Position numbers and translations under genes: made by a program
Notes under the pieces: model-generated
The model's database searches: none
What the model was told of the DNA's origin: nothing
What the model saw: only the letters and a program-made list of their open reading frames with translations
Shown: positions 36,101 through 48,029 of the stretch, piece by piece
How positions within the stretch are numbered: position 1 is the first letter of the stretch
Layout of the letters: every line of letters starts with the position of its first letter
NCBI RefSeq assembly: GCF_030704535.1
Contig: NC_081807.1
Span: forward strand, 8,272,001 to 8,336,000
DNA from: Vitis vinifera
Lineage: Eukaryota > Streptophyta > Magnoliopsida > Vitales > Vitaceae
Reading direction: 5' to 3'
Length of the DNA: 64,000 nt

Positions 36101-39100
36101 CATTTACCATGCAAAAACTCCAAAAGGAAAATTTTTCAAATAAAATTCGACTACAGAAAGATTTATGGACAAACACTCTTGGAAAAGGCACAATAGAAAG
36201 AATAAGGCCTTGTTTGGATTGACTTAGAAGAAGCCCAAAGCACTCTTTTAAGCTTAACAAGAGTTTTTGAACCTATTTGGCTATATTTCCTAAAAGAGCT
36301 TATGCCTAAGAAAAAGATCTTAACATGGAAGCCAATAAAATGTTATTTTTCTAGAAGCTCTATTTTGGCTTAAGTAGAAAGTTATTTCATATTTGATGAA
36401 ATCTTACAATAACAATAGTGCTTTTTGAAAATTATGGCTTTGGCTCTCACTTCTACTTCTTTATCCCAAAAGGGACATTTGAGGAGAACAAGCCCACGGG
36501 GCTAGGATCCGACACCTCTCATCCAAAAAAAATAAAATAAAATAAAGAGATGAAGATAGAGATGAGGATGGACTAATGATCTCAGAGAAGGCATAAGCAT
36601 AATAGAAAGACTTAGATGAGAAAAGGAGATATGGAAGATCTCTAATTGGAGAGAGAAGATAGAGATGAGCATCATAGAAAAAGGCATGGCCCCCTCAACA
36701 AAGATCCTCACAACTAGGTGTTTGACCCTTCAACAATGACGTATTAAACAAAACAACCAAATTCCTAATAGTCCCAAGAAATAATTTTTCGAAGAGGAAG
36801 GTATGACCACCTAATGACAAAGGTTAGCACCTATCCACTATAATGCAACCTATAAATGTTTAATAGCACAATGTCAAAAGTAGTCAAAACCATCAAATCA
36901 CTTACAAACAAGGATAAAAATATTGGTTATCAAGAATATATCAATAGTTGGATTTTGCAAATATATCGGGATATATCAAGAAATATCGATGAAAATTTTG
37001 ATAAAAAATATCAATGGAAGAAAAATTTATTAAAACTCATAAACATTGGGAAAACTCAAAAATGATAGAAGAAACAATAATACATAAGTTGACATTATTT
37101 TATTGAAGAAATATATATAATGAATTTGTAACATTAGGCAATAATGTACAAATTTGAAAACACATTAATATTAAAATGATAATATGTTTAGTTTGAATAT
37201 ATTAAAGGATATAAAAGAAACGATGATATATAGATAAGTATTTTTTATTTAAAAATATTGATAATTTTATTTATAAATTTATATTTATTTTGTAGTTAAT
37301 TAGTATATAAAATACATAATAAGATAATTAAAATTAACTTATTTATAATAACTTTAGTTTAATTAATTTATAATATAATGTATAAAAGATATTTATAATT
37401 TATAAAAGATATTTACAATATATATAATTCCATGTGCACATATAATAAGAAGAAAAAAAAAAAGATTTGGCTAAATGGCACAAGCCATCCATCCTAAATC
37501 GAAGGACCCAAGTTCAATCCTTCCTTTAATGTCAACATTAAGTGTTTTTTTTTTAAGTGTAAGCGCAATCAATCCCACATTGAAACTTTAAGAGAAAACA
37601 AGGCTCTATTTATAGAGACGGTGCCCCTCAACTTGTCACAACAAAAAGAATTGGGCTGGTTGGGCAAGAAGATTTAGGCTAGTTGAGTCTGCTTCTTCAA
37701 TTAATTGTAGATTTTTAGCATTGAATGGAAAAGGATATGACACAATGACATGGCAGGAAAGGTGCTAGCACTAAAAAATTGGCAATAATCGCAAAATAGC
37801 GCTATATGACCAATAAATCAGTGAAAAAATGGAGAAAATCCCAAATTTTGGAGGATCAACATTTTTGTGCCACCTGTTGCATCAAGGTGGACCAACACCC
37901 GATTTATTAGCAAAATATCATCGACATATCCCAACACTTCCACCCTTGCTTACAAGAGCTTTACTCTTGACAAGTGAAGTGAGGTCCATCAAAGTTACTC
38001 ATCTATGAGAGCTTTATTCCTTATAGCCACTTTTAGAAGACCTATCCCCTACTCATGTTTAAGCTTGCAAACATGATTCCAAATCAAGTGATCTTTCTTG
38101 CCTCCCCTCCCCCCCTCTATTTTTTTTTTCTTTTTTTTGATAGGTAAGTAAAGATTGTATTAAAAAAAAAGTATAAATGATGTATACAAAGCAACCAAAA
38201 GAACAAAAAAAGGCATGAAGACACAAAAACTAACAACCATGCCCTACAAATAGAACCAATCCACAAAGTCTAACAACGACAAAGAACCATCCCCAATATA
38301 CAATCTAATCCAATCCCGAGAAAGATACAAGAAAGAATTTTTAATTATTTGGTCCATGCTTTCACGATTATCAAAAGCTCTCCCATTTCTCTCTCTTTAT
38401 ATGGTCTAAAACAAGTATAACGGAACAACCTTCCAAGCCTTTTTTCTCTTTTTTTCCAACAAAGGACTTGTAATAGCTCAAGATAACCCCTCTAACCAGA
38501 GAGAGTCCATCACTCACTGTACACCAAAAAAAGCATAAATCAATTGTCACAAAATGTGTGCTTTTGAACAATGAAGGAGAAAATGGTCGCTTGTTTCTTC
38601 TTCTACTTTGCACATGTAACATCTATTAGGAATCCACCAACTCCTCCTTTTGAGCTAGTCTAGAGTCAAAATCCTAGTCCATGTTGATTCCCAAGCAAAC
38701 AAGTTGATTCTCAATGCCACCCAAAAATTCCAAATTGTCATAGAGTTGTACTCTGTTTTCCTATTTGCTAAAGAGGAATAGAAAGACTTAACTGAAAAAA
38801 TACCGTTCTTTGTAGCCAACCACACCATAATATCTTCAATGCTCAAACTAATTAAGTGTTCAAACAACCTACCAGAAAAGACCTTTACCTCTTTTAAATC
38901 CTAGTCATACAACTACCTCATAAACCTAGGACTCTAGCTACCACTATCTCATTGGTCAATCACCCAAGCATTTTTTTGAAGAGACTATTGAATAGAGCTT
39001 CAAAAACAATTCCCTCAAAGGTGTGTCCCCACACCACTTGTCCTTTCAAAACTTCACCTTGTTCCTAGAACCAACCTTAAAACCCGTTTTATCCTTGAAA

Positions 39101-42100
39101 AACTCGCAACTATCTTTGATTGCCTTCCAGACCCCCACTCCATACTCTTTTCTCACTTCTTTAATGCACCACCATCCTTTTTCTTGCCTGTGTTGGACTA
39201 CAGGCTACAATTACCCATTTCCAAAGAGGATTCCTTTCACTCACAAATCTCCAAGACCATTTTCCCAAAAGAGTCTTATTAATTATAGACAAAATTTTTA
39301 TGCCCTAGCCCCTTTTTTGTTTCTCCAAGCAAACAACAAACCAAATCACCAAAAGTGGCTTTTGTTTCAACAACCCCTCACCCACCTACCAAGAAAATCC
39401 CTTTGAATCTTTTTCAATCCAACAATTACCCTCTTTCTTGCCTTTTCTAATACTTAACCATAAGAAATCTCCTTGAAATTTTCTCCATCCTAAAGGCCTA
39501 AATAGGGATTTTGGAAATGGAAATGTAACATGCAAAATAAGAGTTATTCTTCCCTCTAAAAAAAACTTATTCAAAGATCAAGTCTCTTAAAGATTTTCTC
39601 AACACAAACATATTGCTTGTATTGTCTAATACTAATCTAAGATGTTGCAATCGATCCACCTTAGTACCTCTGAAATTGGTGACCGAGACTATAATTATGA
39701 ACCATGACTATTATTTAAGGGATAGAGAATCCCCTTTGCCTAGGGCTTGTAAATGCCTTCGCCTAACCCTTGTTCTATCATTAATAACTACAATCAAACT
39801 AACTAACAACTCAAACATTTCCTATGAAGAGGTGGTCAAAAACCCTAATCAACATGGTTATAGGCTTTTCTCAAGTCCACTTTGAAAGTAAACCTCTCTT
39901 CCCCTAATCACAACTATCATCCATGATGTATTAGCAACCAAAACAATGTAAAGAACTAAATTTCCTAAAAAAAGGGTCCTTTAGAAGGGGCAGATAGTTT
40001 CACAAAGTACCTCTTGTAATTGCTTAGAGAGGACTTTTGTTAAGCTCTTATATAGACTAGTCAATAAGCCAATGGTTTAAAATCTTGAATCCTAAGGGTA
40101 GGCACTCTCTTAGGAAGAAGAGTACTTAAGGTGGACTTTGTGATTTTATTAATTACGTTGTTATGCTCTAATTTTAGAAAGTATTTACATAAATCTTCTC
40201 TCAAGGTAAGCCAATGCACTTGATAAAAAGCTAAAGAAAACTTCTTGTTGTCAGGGACTTTAACCTCTTTAATTTCCTCCTCTAAGAATGGTTTTTCTAA
40301 CCATCAAACCCTTAGTTCATCATCCTCACTAACATTTTAGGACATAAAATTCACACAAACACAATATTCTACCCAAAGAAAAATGAAAAACCCAAATCTT
40401 TTATAAGCAAAGGAAAAATAATTGGATTAAAGAACACCAAACAAAAAATTTACACGACCCAAGCATACAAAATTATCATTTGAAATTTTTTTTTTTTTAT
40501 AAATGAGCACAAATATATTAAAGGGCGAAAAGCCACAAAGCATAGTAGCCTAAAAACAAAAAACACATGAACAATAAACCTCACCAGCCCTTAAGAAACG
40601 GCAAGCCATTCCAAAAATCCTAAAAGCGAAGAGGACTCCTCTCCCATATACACCTTAGCCCAACTCCACAAATTACATACAAAAGAATTTTTTAACTTCT
40701 GAATAGCTAAAGAGCCCCCCCTAAAAGCTAATCTATTTCTTTCCTTCCATACCGTCCAAAAAATACACAACAAGATGGAGTTCCAAATCTTTTTCCTCTT
40801 TTTCCCCACAAAGGGGTCCCTCCAACTAAGTAACACCTCTTTGACCGTCTCTGGGAACACCCAATGAGCCCCAAACAAGGCAAGGACGATCTCCCAGAGG
40901 ACCCTGACCACTATACAGTGTAAAAGAATATGATTTACATTTTCCTCTTCACAACCACACAAAAAGCAACGATTAGAAAGGTGTCAGCCCCGTCTTTGGA
41001 GCCTATCCAAAGTTAGGATCTTCTCCCACGTGGCCTCCTAAGCAAAAAAAGCAACTTTGGTTGGAACCTTATCCACCCAAATGCTCTTTTTCGGGAAGGT
41101 GATGGCACTAGGAGCTGCCAGCAGCTTATAAGCATCCCTAATCCGAAAAAAACCATGACCCCTTCCTTTCCATATCACTGAGTCCTCTTCTGAAGAAATC
41201 CTCAAGTCCCTCAGCATATGAAACAACTCTCCTATAGCATCCAGCTCCCAATCATTAGAATCTCTAGAGAATCTAATGTTCCAACCTCCTTGACCAAGGC
41301 TTAAATCCCACACTTCATTAACCGTGGCGTTCCTATGGACCACCAAGGCAAATAGCTAGGGAAAATTTTGGGACAGCGCCTCATTACCACACCACTGATC
41401 AGTCCAGAAATTGACCTTGATCCCCTCTCCCACCTTGAACCCTATGTTATCCCAGCACCAGTTCGCCTCCTTCAAAATCTCCTTCCAAACCCCCACTCCA
41501 AACGTTCCGCGAGCTTCATTAGTACGCCAACCAAAACCCTCATGGCCATACTTCACCCCGATCACCTTCTTCCAAAGGATTTCTTTTTCAAAGGCAAATC
41601 TCCAAATCCATTTGCCCAACAAGGCCTTGTTCAAGAGATCAATCTTGAAAATACCTAGACCCCCCTTCTCCTTTTGAGTGCACACCACCTCCTAATTGAT
41701 TAAATGGATTTTCCTTTCCAAGCTTCCCCTTCCCCAAAGAAAGTCCCTTTGTAATTTTTCGAGCCTTTTTGCTACTAGCTTGGGCATTCGAAAGAGACAC
41801 AATTGGTAAATCAGTAAGCTAGCCAAAGTACTTTTAATGAGGGTAGTTCTCCCACCCTTTGACAAATATTGTCTTTTTCAAAGGGCTAACCTTCTTCTCA
41901 TTCTTTCTTCCACCCCATCCCACATAGACGAGGCCTTGTGGTTGGCTCCAAGGGGCAGCCCTAAATAGACAGTAGGAAGAGACCCCACTCTACACCCTAA
42001 CTCCACTGCCAATTCGTCAATGTCTTCAACCTCCCCAACCGGAATTACTTCGCTTTGAACTAGGTTTATTCTTAGACCAGAGGCTGCCTCAAACCACGCC

Positions 42101-45100
42101 AAAATCCAACTTAGAGAGGTTAGGTGTTCTTTCCTTACGTCGCAGAAAATAATTGTGTCATAAACAAAGAGCAAATGAGACACATTCATCTCCATTCCCC
42201 CCCTCCCTCAAAGACTACAGCCTGAAATGAATCCCCCATCAACAGCCCTTCTTATAAGTACGCTTAGCACTTCCATGCCCAACACAAAAAGGTAAGAAGA
42301 AAGGGGATCTCCTTGACGCAGCCCCCTGGAATTGGAGAAGTAACCTGCTAGCACCCCATTAACCAGAACATAAAATTTTGCAGTTGAAATGCACCACCAA
42401 ATCCACTCCATCCAACGAGATCCAAAGCCCATCTTGTGCAAGACCTTCATGAGGAAATTCCAATTAATGCTATCATATGCTTTTTCAATATCCAGTTTAC
42501 AAATCAACCCTTTCTCTTTACATTTATGCCAAAAATCAATCACCTCATTAGCTATGAGCAAGGCATCCAAAATCTATCTTCCCCTCACAAAAGCATTTTG
42601 ATCCGCAGAAACCACCTTATCTAAAACCTTTTTCAGCCTATTGGCCAGAACTTTGGCCAAAAGCTTATACAATCCCCCTAGAAGATTGATGGGCCTGAAG
42701 TCCCCAAGGTCCTCAGCCCCACCTTTCTTTGGAATGAGGACTAGGAAGGTAGTATTGAGACTCTTAGCAAAAGATTTCTTATCAAAAAACTCCTTAAACA
42801 GGTCCACAATCTCCTCCTTCATGAAGTCCCAGCAAGATTGCCAAAAGGCCACTGTGATCCCATCCGGGCTTGGAGCCTTATCTCCATTCATTTCCATCAG
42901 AGCAGAATGGATTTCTTCCTCAGTGAAGGGCAGCTCCAAGATTCAGCTTCATTACGGTTTAGACTTTGAAGGTGTAGCCCCTCAATATCAGCTCTCCAGC
43001 CTAGCTCCTCTGAAAGCAACTGCTGAAAAGCATTCACAATCCCCTCTCTCACCTCTTGCTTCTCAGCCAACCACCCCCCATTGATCTTAATTTTATCCAA
43101 AGAGTTATTTCTTCGGTGGGCATTGGCCATCCGGTGAAAGAAACTTGTGTTCTTGTCCCCTTCCTTAAGCCACAGCTCCCTTGACACTTGTCTCCAATGA
43201 GTTTCTTCCAATAACACCCACTTTTTAAAGGTTTCCTTAGCTTTTCTTTTCAGCTCCGTTTCACCTTCTATCAAACTCCTTTCACTCTCCACCCCATCCC
43301 AGAATGCGACTTGTTGAAGGGCTGAGTTTTTATTAACTTCCAGCCTTCCAAACACATCCCTGTTCCATCCTTTGATTTTTTCCTTCATGACCTTCATCTT
43401 AGTAGCCAATCTAAAACTGGCCCTCCCTCTCCCCCCCGACCCCTGCCACCAATCCTGAAGAAGATCCTTAAACCCATCAACTTTGAGCCACATGTTTTCA
43501 AACCTGAACGGGGAAAGGCCCCGTCTTAACCCACCCCCCTTCAGCAAGATGGGAAAGTGATCAGAAGTGGGTCTGGGTAACCTACTCTGGACAACCCCAC
43601 TAAAGTGATCAAGCCAGTTCTGGGTCACTAGGAATCGATCCAGTCTAGCCCAAGATTGATTGTTCCTACCCCTGCTCCATGAAAACACACCCCCTTGTAT
43701 AGGAAGATCCAGGAGCTCTAGCTCATCAACAACCTGAACAAATCTTCTCATTGCACCGGTCAGACTTCCCTGATTGCTCCTTTCCCTTTGGGAGAGGGTA
43801 ATATTGAAGTCGCCCCCTAAACACCAGGGGTCATCCCAGATGCCCCTGATTGCCCCGAGCTCTTCCCACAGAATCTCCCTTTCTTCTTTAGAAAACGGCA
43901 TGTACACTCCTGTGAAGATCCAAGCATTCCCATCTTCTACATTCCTAAGCATACAAGAAATCGAGAACTGCCCCATCTCCATCTCAAGTACCTCCAGGGT
44001 CCTTTTATCCCAACATATCAAAATCCCTCCCGTAGCTCCCTGAGCACCCATGGCACCCCAATCAAGAAACCTCCCAGAGCCCAAACTCCTTACCAAACCC
44101 TCTGACATTGATTGAATTTTCGTCTCCTAGATACAAAACAAGTCCACTTTTTGGCTTCTGATCATGGCCTTAATCACCTTTCTTTTAGAGCTATCATTAG
44201 TTCCACGCACATTCCAGCTCAACAGCCTTATCTTCATTGGACTTCCATAATCTAGCACCCTCTTCCTTGCACAGCACACTTCTTCTTCTTCCCCCCCTCA
44301 TAATTGATGGAACATTCAAGCCTTTTCAATTCCCTTTCGAATCTCGATTTCTCCAGAAGAGTTTTGCTATGAACTTTTTCCCTCCTCTTTCTAATTTTGA
44401 CCAGAAACTCCAAAATATCTTTCTCCACTCCCTCTGTCGAAAATCCCAAAAACTTGTTGAACCTAGCCAGATCACTTTCCTCCCAACTTGCTTCCTCCCA
44501 TCCTCTACCTCCTTGTCGCATAGACCGAGCTAGGCACAATTCCTCTCTGCTCTCTTCAATACTGTCAGTATTAACCTCTATCAACTCCCAGCGCTTAACT
44601 ATTTCCTGCTCTGTAGACCTAGTGACGTTACACAATCGAGGTGTAACCCCCTGGGTTAAGTCCAAGCCAGCCCCATAAAAGTCGTAATACTCCCCCAATG
44701 GAGTCCGACCATAAATAGGAGAGGAAGAAAAAAGAGAACCAGAAACCACCGGTCCAATAGAGATAGGGACGTTTTCATACCTTGCATCTTCCTCCAACAA
44801 GGCACGGTCGGTCTTAGATCTTCCCTCGGACTGAATCTCCTCCTCAGAAGGCCTCCGCAAGCCATCCTTCACCCAAAAAGGAGAAATACCAGCGTCTGGA
44901 CCCCCCATTAGGCTTTGGCTAATTACCATGGAGGGACGGGCCTCCCCCAACTGGGCTCTAACCACAGCTAAGGGCATAGGTGGGCCTCGGTTGTCCAGCC
45001 TAGGCATCACTGGAGGCTCCAAAGTCTTGGCCCGCCTAGAAATCTTCCTAGACGACAGCCCAAAAAGAGACGGCCCATTTTTGCAAGGGAGGTCCGAGAA

Positions 45101-47980
45101 AGGATCAAGCCCAATGGGCTCTGATTCCTTAGAGCTCCAAGGGGGCTCTGTTAGGCCCAGCAAGGTAAGCCCGCCCGATCCTTGTGACCCACCCAACGAC
45201 CCATCAAAGCTCCGAATAGGGTCCATAACTTGCCCCAACCCGCTTGATTGGCCCCGCGTCCCATCGGCAGGCAGCAGTAGGGCCTCGAGCCTCGAACCGT
45301 CCTTCGCCTCCAGCACGCGCTCGCCCGCACGTGTACAAGCCTCACCCCCAACCTCCCCTCCTGTTGCAACATTCTTCCCTCTCTTTCCTGCTGTCGCCGC
45401 TCTCATTACTGGCTTGACCTCCCACCAGAGAGTTAGCGAGTAGCACAGCTCTTCAACCCAAACCTCCACCACATTGGGAAGTTCATCGCCGTTACGCTTC
45501 ACCAATAACCAGGCCCACTGCAATTCCTCCATCTTCTCCGTTTGGGAGTCGACTGCAAGAAAACCCCCACACTCCTCCCCTATCCTTCTCAGAATGTCCC
45601 GCTCCCATAAGGAGACGGGTAAGCCTACAACCAGCACCTAGGCTTCACTCATGTTCTCCCCCTCCCTCAGACATCCCGTCTCAAGCCTCCATTTCTCCAG
45701 GCGAAGAAAGATCCCCCAAACCGAGATGCTTCCAAGTTTAATGGCTTGCTCTGCTTCTATCAAGAGCTCAAATTCCATCAATACCTTGCCTCTCTCCAGT
45801 TTTGCTAACCCTAGGTTGCCCTTTAGACTCCAGATTTTCGCCAAATGGGTCCCCCAACTTCGTAGGTCATCCCCCTTTGCTGCGCTAGGGTTCCATATCC
45901 CAACCACACAATGAGCCAGTTTGTTTAAGTTCCGGCATAGCTCTCCTTCTTTGTGACCTCCACCCTAATTGTTGCCCTATCTTTACCCCTTGGCATTTTG
46001 ACCACTTTCGTAAAGGTTTTCACCATACTTGGCTTCAAACGTAACTCTTCTTCTTTTTGGCTTATCATTCCTCCATAAGCACATCCCAAGCGCCGTAGCG
46101 TCTCCACCATTGAAACCCAACCACCCTTTGCTCCTCTTTCTTTGGGGATGAATATGCTAAACCTTTTGTTCTCCAGATCCACAACATCTAACCGGAGGAA
46201 GCACCCCCCTTTGTTTTGATCTCGCACCAGAGAATAAGCCCTCCCGTTTTCCTTCCACTTTCTTACCCATTTTACCATTCTCACATCCTTAATACAAAGA
46301 ACCAGACAATCGAGGAATAGCCCAAGACTCGCCGATCCTAGCCTAATCCACAAGGAAATCCCTTTTTTCCACTCCACAATCGTAGCTTGCAATCTGCCTT
46401 TCTTCTCCTCCACCTCAACCTCAAACGACTTCGACTCCACTCCGAAGCCACCCTTCTTGAAGCTTTTCCCATGCCTCGCAAGGACCTTGCCCTCTGCATT
46501 CTCGGTTGCTCTCGGGAAGCCTCGCACTCCTCCGTCGCTCTCTCTCTCTCTCTCTAACCCTCTCTCTCTCTCTCCTCCATCTCACTTCATCAGCAAGTTG
46601 AAACTTGACCGAGTTTTATCATTTGAAATTATTTTCATCATGAATCCTCCATTGTCTTGCCCAACCACAAGCACTAAACCATGGCCCCATGGAATAATGT
46701 GGCCTAGTTTCAAAAATTATTGTGCTCATAAAAGGTTGAAGCTTGGTTAAAAGTTTAAAATTGAATCCCACATTGTGATACGATTTCTCTCATTTCGCAT
46801 AGTGAACCCAACATGAGACTCACACAACGAGCTATTAGTTTTAAGGTAAAACATGTCCCCAATAATTGCATCATAGAGAATACAAGCTGAATTTGTCCCC
46901 AATAATTTCTCTCATTACAATGTTTACTATAATTGCAAAACATTAGAATGAAGAAAATCTTAATGGCAATGATGGAAAAGGATGGTTAGGACATATCCAC
47001 CAACAAATTATAATATCTACTAAAAGTAATTGATTTTTCAAGGAAAATAAATTAAACTTTATTTACTTGTCTCAATCCATAAAAGTTAAGCAATAAACAT
47101 TTTCCATAAAGTCCTCCAACAATGATGAAACAAATGCTTGCCAATTTCATATTAAATTTTCTTTGACAACGAATGGCTTTAACAATCATCATCAATAGTT
47201 ATGAATTCTAAATAGGCATTAATTATCTAAGTTAGACAAACATAGGTATATATCCAAGAAAGTTGAACTCAAGAGTGTTGATAATTAAGAATACCTATCA
47301 TTCACACTCAATCTTAAAACTTTAGTCATGTGCCAGAATTCATCACCCTGTACACGTACAATACCACCCTGCATTGTTATGAAAAATAATAAGTACGTTG
47401 TCTTCTTTTTTAGTGGGGAAATTAAAAAGTATATTAATAAGAAAGAGGAGGGAGTGATGGCTAGTTGACACCTAGTACACAAGGAGTATACAAGACACTC
47501 CGAGGCCACCAAAAGAATACAGGGGGAAAAAAAAAAGAAAAAGAAAAAAAACCAAATTAAGTCATGCCTAAACTATTTATAAAATCTAACATGAAATCAG
47601 TGTTTTAAAAAGCTTTTGAAGCTTAAGCCCCAAGCCTCACCTCAATGCAAAACCTTGTGAATTAGCCTGGAGATTATAGCCCCATCACTGGATAATTGAA
47701 ACTTAGGCCTTAGTCCACTAGCATGCTCTTGATAGAGAGAATTAAAGAAAAAGAAAAAAAAAAAAACCTTTTTATGTACAATAGCAAAAGCCAGCTTGAT
47801 GACAGGTGCATAGCCTTGACGCCTTAAGCGTTGGATATTCAATGGATTTTAATAGATTCTGGGCCTTATGGGTCTTTAGTTCATATTTTAAACATCTTGG
47901 TCTTGGGCTTGAGTCTCTTGAGGCTTAAGCCTCACATATTTAATGGATTTTTGATAGTTAAACTTTTTTATGTGTGTGTA

Positions 47981-48029
<49 letters not shown>

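Larger units (their letters stand above)
40488..46615 (-). mobile_element. Full-length, inactivated L1-type LINE retrotransposon, 6.1 kb
   Basis: It is bounded by a perfect 15-bp target-site duplication (40473-40487 and 46616-46630), with a poly(A) tail (T run from 40488 on the plus strand) at its 3' end and a (CT/GA)-rich leader at its 5' end (about 46535-46596). It holds ORF1 and ORF2 in tandem, as in plant L1 elements. It lies in the same orientation as the host RsmE gene. Both ORFs are broken by stops and frameshifts, so it cannot mobilise itself. Confidence 0.96.

Noticed and set aside
37461..37540. A functional tRNA gene
   Set aside because: The boxes are present, but no acceptor or anticodon stem can be folded.
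38371..38867. Short minus-strand frames as stand-alone genes
   Set aside because: Their order and motifs match the C-terminal region of a decayed LINE ORF2.
42389..45914. Several long plus-strand frames, including one of 171 codons
   Set aside because: They are antisense to LINE ORF1 and ORF2, whose minus-strand translation has clear retrotransposon motifs.
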